From contig DGDD01000124.1 of assembly GCA_002385265.1 (NCBI GenBank), positions 1 to 20,227 of the forward strand: a stretch of 20,227 bases of DNA. Direction: 5' to 3'. Origin of the DNA: Chitinophagaceae bacterium UBA3961 (lineage in GTDB: Bacteria > Bacteroidota > Bacteroidia > Chitinophagales > Chitinophagaceae). The notes under the pieces were generated by a model that saw only the letters and a list, made by a program, of their open reading frames with translations, had not been told where the DNA came from and made no database searches. The translations under genes were made by a program, and so were the position numbers. Shown piece by piece: positions 1-6,637 of the stretch; positions within the stretch are counted from its first letter, which is position 1, and each line of letters begins with the position of its first letter.

Positions 1-127
1 TTCATTTTTTGAGTACCATTCGTCCATATCTGCCGAAAACGATGTTCGAAGCCATTTCGAGCATGCTTCGCAAGGCCGAAGGCCTGAAGAAGGATGCGAG
101 AAATCTGGGTTCTTTCAAAAAAATCCT

Positions 128-180
128 CGTCATCCCGAACGAGCGAGGCTGCGAAGCAGCCGCAGCGAGAGAGGGACCTC
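128..180 (+). repeat. hairpin-tipped intergenic repeat, copy 1
   Basis: The copy begins CGTCATCCCGAACGA and ends GAGAGAGGGACCTC. Its centre is a perfect 6-bp hairpin, GGCTGC-GAA-GCAGCC (147-161). The same element occurs inverted at 446-496 with a different but still self-complementary hairpin tip. The flanking text resembles the abundant extragenic repeats seen in many Bacteroidota genomes; family membership is inferred. Confidence 0.6.
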
Positions 181-445
181 AAAACGCGTTGTTATGTAAG
201 AGGCGGTTTTGAAGCAGTTTTTTTTCACTAAACTCGTTGGTGAGTTTTTGAGTGATTTAGTAGTTTAGTTGTTGAGTTTGGGCATTACAAAAGATCCCGG
301 TTTGAATTTGTTCTTTGCGCATTCTTGCGTGAACATGAGCGCCATGAGTCAATGGTGAAGCGACTTAAAAACTAAACAACTAAATTACTTAATACCATGT
401 AGCTTTAGTGCTTCGAAATAGGATTCTTTCTGAAAAACCCATTCA

Positions 446-496
446 GAGGGTCCTCTCTCCTTCGTTTGCTTTGCAAACTCATTCGTTCGGAATGAC
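446..496 (-). repeat. hairpin-tipped intergenic repeat, copy 2 (inverted)
   Basis: Read on the minus strand it begins CGTCATTCCGAACGA and ends close to GAGAGAGGACCCTC, matching copy 1 at 128-180. The tip is GTTTGC-AAA-GCAAAC (464-478), so both arms changed together relative to copy 1. Confidence 0.6.
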
Positions 497-545
497 GCCG
501 CTTTTTTTTTATTAAAGTTTCGATATTTTTCGCTGGACCTTCATC

Positions 546-591
546 GGCCCTTCGACTAAACCTGCGGTCTTGCTCAGGGACCTCGAAGGCC
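546..591. repeat. imperfect inverted repeat, GGCCCTTCGA / TCGAAGGCCC
   Basis: The outer arms, near 546-556 and 582-591, are complementary around a roughly 25-nt loop containing GCTCAGGGACC. A related text (CCTTCGACTGTGCCTTCGG and GCTCAGGACAAGTCC) recurs near 17040-17080. I take both as dispersed intergenic repeat material. Confidence 0.35.
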
Positions 592-733
592 CAAGCTCAA
601 AATATCGGTTGGAGGAGTCGCTTGGATAGAAGATTACACTGTTATATAGTGCGAACGCACATTAACTAGTATGTCATGAAATGTTTGAACCTCTTTATTT
701 CAATAGCACAAATCGTTAGTTTTCAAAAATAAA

Positions 734-762
734 AGTCTACTAAAAAGATAGGGTAAATATTG
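734..762 (+). promoter_or_regulatory. sulfur-regulon operator-like site 1 (distal to TonB receptor)
   Basis: The site reads AGTCTACTAAA, then AAGA, then TAGGGTAAATATTG. It aligns without gaps to sites at 945-973 and 9448-9476. A minus-strand TAnnTTTG match (724-731) lies beside it, but no gene follows in that direction. It may be an auxiliary site for the receptor promoter. The protein that binds it is unknown. Confidence 0.5.
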
Positions 763-779
763 AAAATTTATCAATAACA

Positions 780-930
780 GTTCCAATTATTGTTTTTTTG
801 CTAATCCGGTTTCGCACCGGTATTCCTCCCAGCTGTACTTTATTCTTCTGTAATCCCACGCCGGAAAAGCGTTGCGGTTATTCTAATCACTTTCTCACAT
901 AAATTAAAGGCAACAGGTATACGAGTGCCT
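780..930 (-). promoter_or_regulatory. possible degenerate cobalamin-riboswitch-like element
   Basis: On the minus strand, positions about 831-799 read GGGAGGAAT, then ACCGGTGCGAAACCGG. This resembles the conserved GGGAA-CCGGUG-AAACCGG core of cobalamin riboswitches, and an ACTGTTA follows downstream near 780. The usual CCCGCNACUGUAA block and the 3' AUACCUGCC block are not in the right place: an ATACCTGTTGCC lies upstream instead. The element points away from the TonB receptor and no gene lies downstream of it. It could be a decayed riboswitch, an unrelated structured RNA, or coincidence. Confidence 0.2.
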
Positions 931-944
931 AAGTAATGTTTAAT

Positions 945-973
945 AGTCTACAAATTTGGTAGAATAAATATCG
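945..973 (+). promoter_or_regulatory. sulfur-regulon operator-like site 2 (receptor promoter)
   Basis: The site reads AGTCTACAAA, then TTTG, then GTAGAATAAATATCG. It is a gap-free match to site 1 (734-762), with TAAATAT preserved. It covers the TTG (956-958) of the predicted receptor promoter, so a bound protein would be expected to block that promoter. The binding protein is inferred only. Confidence 0.5.
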
Positions 974-986
974 TATATTATGTTTG
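956..986 (+). promoter_or_regulatory. Bacteroidota-type promoter of the TonB receptor
   Basis: TTG at 956-958 is followed after 20 nt by TATGTTTG at 979-986. This is an exact match to the TTG / TAnnTTTG consensus known for Bacteroidota primary sigma factors. Transcription would start near 992, leaving a leader of about 150 nt. A 7-bp hairpin, GGTTGTT-GTGA-AACAACC, sits at 1111-1128 just before the start codon. Confidence 0.55.
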
Positions 987-1141
987 CATCAGAATAGTAT
1001 CAAATCTCTTGTACCAGAAGTTAAATCATATACCAGCTATTACTTCGTACCGATGTTGATTTAGAACATTAGGCTATTGCTTTGCCTGCCTCTTTATTTT
1101 ATTTATTAATGGTTGTTGTGAAACAACCAAACAACTGTTTT

Positions 1142-3724
1142 ATGCAAAAGAAAATCAGCTTTCTGTTTTTTAGTTTTTTAGTCACCTTTAGCGTTTTTGC
1201 GCAATCGTCACTATCGGGTATAATAGTAGACGGGAAGGGCACCCCTGTTGATGGAGCTACCATCCGAGTGAAATCTACAAAAGCATTTGCAATTGCAGAT
1301 GCGAAAGGAAAATTCACCATACAGGCACCTTCAACGCTCCCATTTGTTCTGCAGATTTCATCCGCAGGTTTTTACCCCGTTGAAACGGAGATTCGCGAAA
1401 TCAAAGATTCTACATTGAACATCGTATTGGTAGAAAATACCCAACTTTCCGAGGTAGTGATTACATCAAGACGAAGAATTGAATCGGCTCAGAATGTGCC
1501 TATTCCTATCTCGGTTGTATCAGGAGCACAAGTTGAAAATTCGGGATCATTCAATGTGAATCGTTTAAAAGAATTGGTACCCAGTTTACAACTGTACAGT
1601 TCCAATCCTCGCAATACAGGTATCAATATTCGTGGCTTGGGTTCTCCATTTGGTTTAACCAATGATGGACTGGATCCTGGTGTTGGATTCTATGTAGATG
1701 GAGTTTACTTTGCTCGCCCGGCTGCTGCCACTTTCGATTTTATCGATATCGAGCAAGTGGAAGTATTGCGTGGTCCTCAAGGAACCCTGTTCGGGAAGAA
1801 TACCACTTCAGGTGCGTTCAATATCACTACAAAAAAGCCTTCTTTCAAGTCTGGAGCAAATTTTGAAGTAAGCTATGGGAATTATTCGTTTGTACAAGCC
1901 AAAGCTTCAGTAACGGGTAAACTTACTAAAAACATTGCCGGACGAATTTCATTTTCCGGTACCAATAGAAATGGTTTGGTTGAAAACGTTCGCACAAAGA
2001 AATATACAAACGAGTTGAACAACGCGGGGGTGCACGGCCAATTGCTGTACAAACCCTTTGAAAACACATCGGTTTTATTGTCGGGCGATTTTTCGCGTCA
2101 AGATCCCGACGGATATGCGCAAGTATTGGCAGGAGTTGTGACTACCAAACGAGCAGCGTATCGCCAGTTCAATGCCATCATTTCAGATTTGGAATATACC
2201 CCTCCCAGCTATAATGCTTTTGATCGCAAAATAGACCAGGATGTACCATGGAATTCGGGCAACGAATTAGGAGGGCTGTCATTGAATATAGACCAGAAAA
2301 TTGGTTTTGGTAAGCTTACTTCAACCACTGCTTGGAGGTATTGGGATTGGCGACCTTCCAATGACCGCGACTTTACCGGATTAGAAGCATTGGCAAAATC
2401 TCAAAATCCCTCTAGGCATACCAATTGGTCGCAAGAAATTCGCTATGCAGGTGAACTTTCTCCTAAGTTTAGCGGTGTGGTGGGGTTGTTCTACATCGAT
2501 CAAATTGTTACAACGGAGGGGTTGGAAGAAGCCGGTAAAGATCAGTGGCGTTTTGCTCAAAGCAGTACAAGTACCTTGTGGAAGACTCCCGGATTATTCG
2601 AAGAATTTGGAATTAGTACACAATCTTCTATTAAATCGCAAAGTGCCGCAGTGTTTGCCAACGTAGATTGGGAATTTGCAAAAGGTTTCCATTTTCAACC
2701 GGGCATTCGATACAATTATGACAACAAGGATGTAGTGTACAATCGTGTAGCATCAGGAGGATTGGATACCGCTACTTACAATGGAACAACTGCAGAGAAA
2801 GCAACACTTCAAGGATTTAAGAACAGCGTATACACCAGCCAGTCATATGTTGCCGCTGCTGATGAGCGTAATTTCACTTATCAGGTGACGCTTTCTTATC
2901 GACCAAACAAACGCATCAATGCATTCGCTACTTACTCAACCAGCTTTAAACCAGTTGGTGTAAATGTGGCAGGTTTGCCAACTGTGAATGGCCAGCCTGC
3001 AACCGATTTGGCTGTTATTAAACCTGAGGATGTGAAGCATTATGAAATAGGGGTAAAAACAAATCCAACAGATAACTTCACTTTGAACATTGTATATCAC
3101 AATACTGATATTAAAAATTATCAGGCCAATGTGCAATCTCCTGAATTAGGTGTAAATAGAGGGTACATCGCAAATGCTGAAAAAGTAAGAGTGAATGGGG
3201 TTGAATTGGATGCAAACCTTCGGGTAGGCTCAAGCTTTACCTTCTTTGGAGCACTTGCTTATACGGATGCCAAATATGTGAAGTTCACCAACGCGCCACT
3301 TCCTTTGGAAGAAACTGGGCTAACTGAAAACGGAGTTCAAAAAGCATTCAAAGATATTTCCGGAAGTCGATTACCGGGGATTTCAAAATGGTCGGGCAGT
3401 TTCGGTGGGGAGTGGACAACGCCATCATCATTTTTCCACAACAACGGAAAATTCTTTAGTGCGTTAGAAACTTTTTATCGCTCCGAATTTTCATCAAGCC
3501 CTTCACCTTCTACCTATTTAAATATTCCGGCCTACGCTATTGTAAATGCACGGGTAGGATTTAGAGTGAACACAACCGGTTTGTCGGTATTTGTTTGGGG
3601 AAGAAATATCTTTAACAAGAACTACTACGAACAATTATTGCCAGCCGGTGGAAATGCGGGACAGTATGCGGCAGTATTGGGTGATCAACGCACGTATGGA
3701 ATTACCTTTCGCTACAGTCTATAA
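1142..3724 (+). CDS. TonB-dependent outer-membrane receptor
   Basis: This is an outer-membrane active transporter that draws energy from TonB/ExbBD. I start it at ATG 1142 because the protein then opens with a clean signal peptide (MQKK, a hydrophobic run, cleavage after VFAQ, about residue 21). The reading frame extends upstream to a TTG at 1082, which gives no plausible leader. The mature protein (860 aa in all) has a carboxypeptidase-regulatory-like beta domain (about 22-100), a TonB-box-like stretch near SEVVITSRRR, and a plug domain containing NIRGLG, YVDGVYF and VEVLRGPQGTLFGKNTTSGA. A long beta-barrel ends in YGITFRYSL. No SusD partner is adjacent. The operator-like sites upstream place it in the sulfur regulon, so a sulfur-containing ligand (sulfonate, sulfate ester, or a chelate) is plausible. 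The substrate cannot be read from sequence. Confidence 0.9.
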   Translation: MQKKISFLFFSFLVTFSVFAQSSLSGIIVDGKGTPVDGATIRVKSTKAFAIADAKGKFTIQAPSTLPFVLQISSAGFYPVETEIREIKDSTLNIVLVENTQLSEVVITSRRRIESAQNVPIPISVVSGAQVENSGSFNVNRLKELVPSLQLYSSNPRNTGINIRGLGSPFGLTNDGLDPGVGFYVDGVYFARPAAATFDFIDIEQVEVLRGPQGTLFGKNTTSGAFNITTKKPSFKSGANFEVSYGNYSFVQAKASVTGKLTKNIAGRISFSGTNRNGLVENVRTKKYTNELNNAGVHGQLLYKPFENTSVLLSGDFSRQDPDGYAQVLAGVVTTKRAAYRQFNAIISDLEYTPPSYNAFDRKIDQDVPWNSGNELGGLSLNIDQKIGFGKLTSTTAWRYWDWRPSNDRDFTGLEALAKSQNPSRHTNWSQEIRYAGELSPKFSGVVGLFYIDQIVTTEGLEEAGKDQWRFAQSSTSTLWKTPGLFEEFGISTQSSIKSQSAAVFANVDWEFAKGFHFQPGIRYNYDNKDVVYNRVASGGLDTATYNGTTAEKATLQGFKNSVYTSQSYVAAADERNFTYQVTLSYRPNKRINAFATYSTSFKPVGVNVAGLPTVNGQPATDLAVIKPEDVKHYEIGVKTNPTDNFTLNIVYHNTDIKNYQANVQSPELGVNRGYIANAEKVRVNGVELDANLRVGSSFTFFGALAYTDAKYVKFTNAPLPLEETGLTENGVQKAFKDISGSRLPGISKWSGSFGGEWTTPSSFFHNNGKFFSALETFYRSEFSSSPSPSTYLNIPAYAIVNARVGFRVNTTGLSVFVWGRNIFNKNYYEQLLPAGGNAGQYAAVLGDQRTYGITFRYSL

Positions 3725-3795
3725 TGTTAACTAGTAGCTTGAAAATGCTTTCTATGCGTTTTTAAGATCATTTGAATACGAATTCTAATTGAAAT

Positions 3796-3834
3796 AAAAG
3801 GGAACGCCGTCTCATTGAGACGGCGTTCCCTTTT
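3796..3834. terminator. bidirectional intrinsic terminator
   Basis: A perfect 18-bp stem, AAAAGGGAACGCCGTCTC, faces its complement across a 3-nt ATT loop. A-rich and T-rich sides make it usable from both directions. It lies between the convergent ends of the TonB receptor (3724) and metZ (3851). Short outer arms ATTGAAA/TTTCAAT (3788-3794, 3841-3847) extend the symmetry. Confidence 0.85.
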
Positions 3835-3850
3835 ATATTGTTTCAATATT

Positions 3851-5023
3851 TTAGCTAGCTGCCAGCGCTTGTTCGATATCAGCAATAATGTCTTCAACAG
3901 CTTCTAGGCCTACGGAAACTCGAATCAATCCGGCCGTAATTCCTACTCCGGCTTTTTCAGCATCACTGAGTTTGCTATGAGTTGTAGAAGCGGGGTGAGA
4001 AGCAATGGTTCTGCTATCACCAAGATTATTGGTCATAGAACACATCTGCAATGCATTGAGGAATTTTCTTCCTGCTTCTACGCCCCCTTTAATTTCCATT
4101 GTAACAATACCGCCACCATTGCTCATTTGCTTTTTGGCGATTTCGTATTGAGGATGGGTGGGAAGAAATGGATACTTTACCCAATTTAATTTCGGATGAT
4201 TTTGAAAATGTGTTGCCAATGCCAACGCATTGGAAGCGTGTTTATCCATTCGTAAGAACAATGTCTCCAAGCTTTTCGTGAGTACCCATGCATTGAATGG
4301 ACTCATGCTAGGTCCTGTATTTCGAACGAACAAATACATTTGATAGATCAAGTCTTTAGGACCTACCACTACACCACCGAGTACACGACCTTGTCCATCT
4401 ATGAATTTAGTAGCAGAATGCAAAACCAAATCGGCGCCCAATTCAATAGGTTGCTGAACTGCCGGTGTTGCAAAGCAATTGTCTACAACCAACAGTACTT
4501 TGTGTTTTTTGCAGATATCAGAAAGAAATTTGATATCAATGATGTCTAAACCCGGATTTGAAGGGGTTTCCACATACATCATTTTTGTATTTGGCTTGAT
4601 CAGTGCTTCTACTGTTTCAGGTTTTGCCATATCAAAATACGAGTACTCAATTCCCCATTTGGGCATGTACTTCGTGAGAATGGTATGGGTTGAACCAAAT
4701 ACAGCAGAAGCGGATACAATATGATCTCCTTTACTAAGGAAAGTCATGAAAGTACTGAACACTGCAGCCATTCCTGTTCCGGTAGCAATACCATCTTCGG
4801 CACCTTCCAATACTACGATCTTTTCAACGAATTCGTCTACGGTTGGGTTGGAGAAACGGCTGTAGATATTTACATCCAAGCTGTCGTCCATAAAAGCTGC
4901 CGCCATATCTTCAGCAGAATCATACACAAAACTACTGGTTAAAAATAGCGGAGTGCTGTGTTCTTTCTGTTCGGTACGTTTGGTTTGTGTACGTATTGCT
5001 TTTGTACTGCGTTGTTGAGCCAT
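3851..5023 (-). CDS. metZ: O-succinylhomoserine sulfhydrylase-like PLP enzyme (MetZ type)
   Basis: This is a PLP-dependent Cys/Met-metabolism (trans-sulfuration family) enzyme, 390 aa, normal for the family. The PLP lysine is K206 in LHSATKFIDGQGR; D181 (VVDNCFATP) would contact the pyridine nitrogen; YSRFSNPT (54-61) carries the Tyr and Arg that grip the cofactor phosphate in the neighbouring subunit. The ATKxIDGQGR(V/C)LGG text is characteristic of MetZ, which joins sulfide to an activated homoserine to give homocysteine. Cystathionine gamma-synthase or methionine gamma-lyase activity cannot be excluded from sequence. It starts 10 bp after the OsmC gene stop, so the two are almost certainly cotranscribed. 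A second sulfhydrylase, metY, lies at 17910. The activated homoserine used here may be the acetyl ester, since metX is also present. Confidence 0.85.
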   Translation of the reverse strand: MAQQRSTKAIRTQTKRTEQKEHSTPLFLTSSFVYDSAEDMAAAFMDDSLDVNIYSRFSNPTVDEFVEKIVVLEGAEDGIATGTGMAAVFSTFMTFLSKGDHIVSASAVFGSTHTILTKYMPKWGIEYSYFDMAKPETVEALIKPNTKMMYVETPSNPGLDIIDIKFLSDICKKHKVLLVVDNCFATPAVQQPIELGADLVLHSATKFIDGQGRVLGGVVVGPKDLIYQMYLFVRNTGPSMSPFNAWVLTKSLETLFLRMDKHASNALALATHFQNHPKLNWVKYPFLPTHPQYEIAKKQMSNGGGIVTMEIKGGVEAGRKFLNALQMCSMTNNLGDSRTIASHPASTTHSKLSDAEKAGVGITAGLIRVSVGLEAVEDIIADIEQALAAS

Positions 5024-5033
5024 GTCATTCCTT

Positions 5034-5477
5034 TTATAATGAAGCTTTTACTTCTTCTCCGTTTACAATTACTTTAAAGTTTACTTTTCCGCCCGCTCTG
5101 CGTAGGGTTTCTGCAACTGTGCAATATTTATCAATTGAAAGTGCAGCGGCGCGGTAAACTTTCTGAGCATCTACGTTTCCGGTAAGGGTGAATACTACTT
5201 CAACAGTTTCCCAGATCGCTAGATCTTTATCTTTCTCGCGTTCGCCATCAACAGTAATATTAAGCGTTTCATAATCCTGACGTTGTTTTTTCAGGATATT
5301 GACCATATCAACACCACTGCAACCACTGAGTGCAGCAAGTAGCAATTGCATCGGACGAAAACCCGTTCCATTTCCTCCTTGATCTTCAGGAATGTCAATG
5401 GTAAGATGGTGACCTGCACTGTCTTTAACAGAGAATCCATAATCACGAGTGGCCAGGTCTGCATTCATAATAGGCAT
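5034..5477 (-). CDS. OsmC/Ohr family protein
   Basis: The OsmC fold is a small dimeric thiol peroxidase family with two redox cysteines. Here they are in SGCSGVDMVNIL and in DKYCTVAETLRR (C53 and C119 from the chosen start), the spacing and context expected of the family. The frame is open to a TTG at 5486, but the predicted promoter puts the transcript start near 5488. I therefore prefer ATG 5477 (MPIMNADL); ATG 5468 is also possible. About 147 aa. It heads an operon with metZ, 10 bp apart. A role in thiol or peroxide handling tied to sulfur metabolism is likely. Whether it acts on hydroperoxides or other thiol substrates is not visible. Confidence 0.85.
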   Translation of the reverse strand: MPIMNADLATRDYGFSVKDSAGHHLTIDIPEDQGGNGTGFRPMQLLLAALSGCSGVDMVNILKKQRQDYETLNITVDGEREKDKDLAIWETVEVVFTLTGNVDAQKVYRAAALSIDKYCTVAETLRRAGGKVNFKVIVNGEEVKASL

Positions 5478-5494
5478 ACATAACAATTTGAGTG

Positions 5495-5502
5495 CAAAGA
5501 TA
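5495..5502 (-). promoter_or_regulatory. -7 promoter element of osmC-metZ
   Basis: The minus strand reads TATCTTTG, an exact TAnnTTTG match, placed so that transcription would begin just upstream of ATG 5477. The -33 TTG is not clear (TTATT in that region). No copy of the 29-bp sulfur operator is seen here. Confidence 0.45.
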
Positions 5503-5646
5503 GCCTCATTCTACGGAATAATAAGCTACTTGCCCTTGACACTTTCATCGTTTTACATTTTAATGATGAATGCTTGTTAGTATTTTAAAGGATCAAGGAT
5601 TGAGGGACTTTCAAGTTGTTTCCTGCGAAGTTTAAGTGGTTGATGA

Positions 5647-6543
5647 TTAGTATTTTTGATTGGTTGAAGCTGCGTAGAGTTGATACCAGTCTTGTCGATC
5701 TAACTCAAAATTGAAAGCATCTGCAACATGATGAATACGCGCCTCATTAGTGGTACCTATGAGGGGAATCGCTCCAAGGGATACAATCCAGGCGACTGCC
5801 AATGATTCAATATCAGCATTGTATTTAGGCGCCAATTTTTCCAAAACTGATCTAACTGCCAATGCTTTGTGGTCGGTACTGTTGGCAATGTCTCCACCGG
5901 CTAAAGGTGAGGAGGCGAGGGGCCTCATAAAGCGCTGTTTGATATAATCGAGCTGGCCATTCTCCAAAGGTTCGGTTTGAAGAAGGTTGAGTTCAATGTG
6001 ATTGGTCACAATGGGAAAACGGAGCACTGAGGCTAATAACTGATGTTGAAAAACGGTAAAGTTGGCCACACCAATGTTTTTAACTTTGCCCGATTCTTTT
6101 AGTTGCGCCAATGTTATCGCTGTTTCCTCTAGATTGGAAAGTGGATCAAGATGGTCTAACAGAAATATATCGATATAGTCTGTTTTCAAACGTTTCAAAG
6201 AATTGTCTAAACTTTCTTTGATATGCTCTCTTGAAGTGTTGTAATGCTTGATTCGAATACCCGGTTGATTGTGATTGGGTAAGCTAATGCCGCATTTAGT
6301 GAACAGAACAATATCTTCTCTTTTGAATGATTTTTTTGCGATCACGTCACCAAACCATGACTCTGCTAATCCATGACCATAAATATCGGCGTGGTCAAAT
6401 GTATTGATTCCCAGTTCTAAGCAAAGATTAACAATGCGCTCCATTTTTTGAGGAGCATTTTCTGTTTCTGCATCCCATCTCCAGAAGCCATAAACTGCTT
6501 CAGATACTTTTGGGCCTGAATCGCTTAAATAAATCTTTTTCAT
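5647..6543 (-). CDS. aldo/keto reductase
   Basis: This is an NADPH-dependent aldo/keto reductase, a soluble TIM-barrel oxidoreductase, 298 aa. The catalytic tetrad is complete: D50 and Y55 in FDHADIYG, K83 in FTKCG, H131 in LLDHLDP. The C-terminal IPLIGTTNEARI matches the cofactor-phosphate-binding loop (IPGT/IPLIGT-type) of the family. It resembles the YdhF-like branch. The substrate is unknown. The siroheme-synthase fusion lies upstream on the same strand, with a 94-bp gap that contains an operator-like site (6565-6593). This suggests separate control but the same regulon. Its link to sulfur metabolism rests only on that site and on its neighbours. Confidence 0.9.
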   Translation of the reverse strand: MKKIYLSDSGPKVSEAVYGFWRWDAETENAPQKMERIVNLCLELGINTFDHADIYGHGLAESWFGDVIAKKSFKREDIVLFTKCGISLPNHNQPGIRIKHYNTSREHIKESLDNSLKRLKTDYIDIFLLDHLDPLSNLEETAITLAQLKESGKVKNIGVANFTVFQHQLLASVLRFPIVTNHIELNLLQTEPLENGQLDYIKQRFMRPLASSPLAGGDIANSTDHKALAVRSVLEKLAPKYNADIESLAVAWIVSLGAIPLIGTTNEARIHHVADAFNFELDRQDWYQLYAASTNQKY

Positions 6544-6564
6544 CTTTGAGTTGATCTGGGTTTA

Positions 6565-6593
6565 AATTCAAATATCAATTAAAATAGTAGACT
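6565..6593 (-). promoter_or_regulatory. sulfur-regulon operator-like site upstream of aldo/keto reductase
   Basis: On the minus strand it reads AGTCTACTATT, TTAATT, GATATTTG. The left half matches the other sites exactly; the right half is degenerate. It lies 22 bp upstream of the reductase start. No good TAnnTTTG element was found beside it, so this is one of the weaker members of the set. Confidence 0.35.
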
Positions 6594-6637
6594 AATAGTT
6601 CTTAAGTAAGGGAGTACCTGTTTCGATTGTGATTTAA

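Larger units (their letters stand above)
1..955. other. gene-free repeat-rich left flank
   Basis: I find no convincing gene here. The only longer reading frame at the left edge is built from a repeat (see 128-180) and shows no recognisable domain. The stretch holds two copies of a hairpin repeat (128-180 and 446-496), a further imperfect inverted pair around 546-591, and a loose inverted pair of AT-rich text (about 249-280 against 366-391). It also carries an operator-like site (734-762) and a structured element (780-930). This is typical of intergenic debris in Bacteroidota genomes. Confidence 0.6.

Noticed and set aside
9..212. 67-codon frame at the left edge
   Set aside because: Most of it lies in the extragenic repeat 128-180 and there is no recognisable domain or promoter.
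780..930. Functional cobalamin riboswitch controlling the TonB receptor
   Set aside because: The core-like match is on the opposite strand, the conserved blocks are out of order, and the receptor promoter lies downstream of it.
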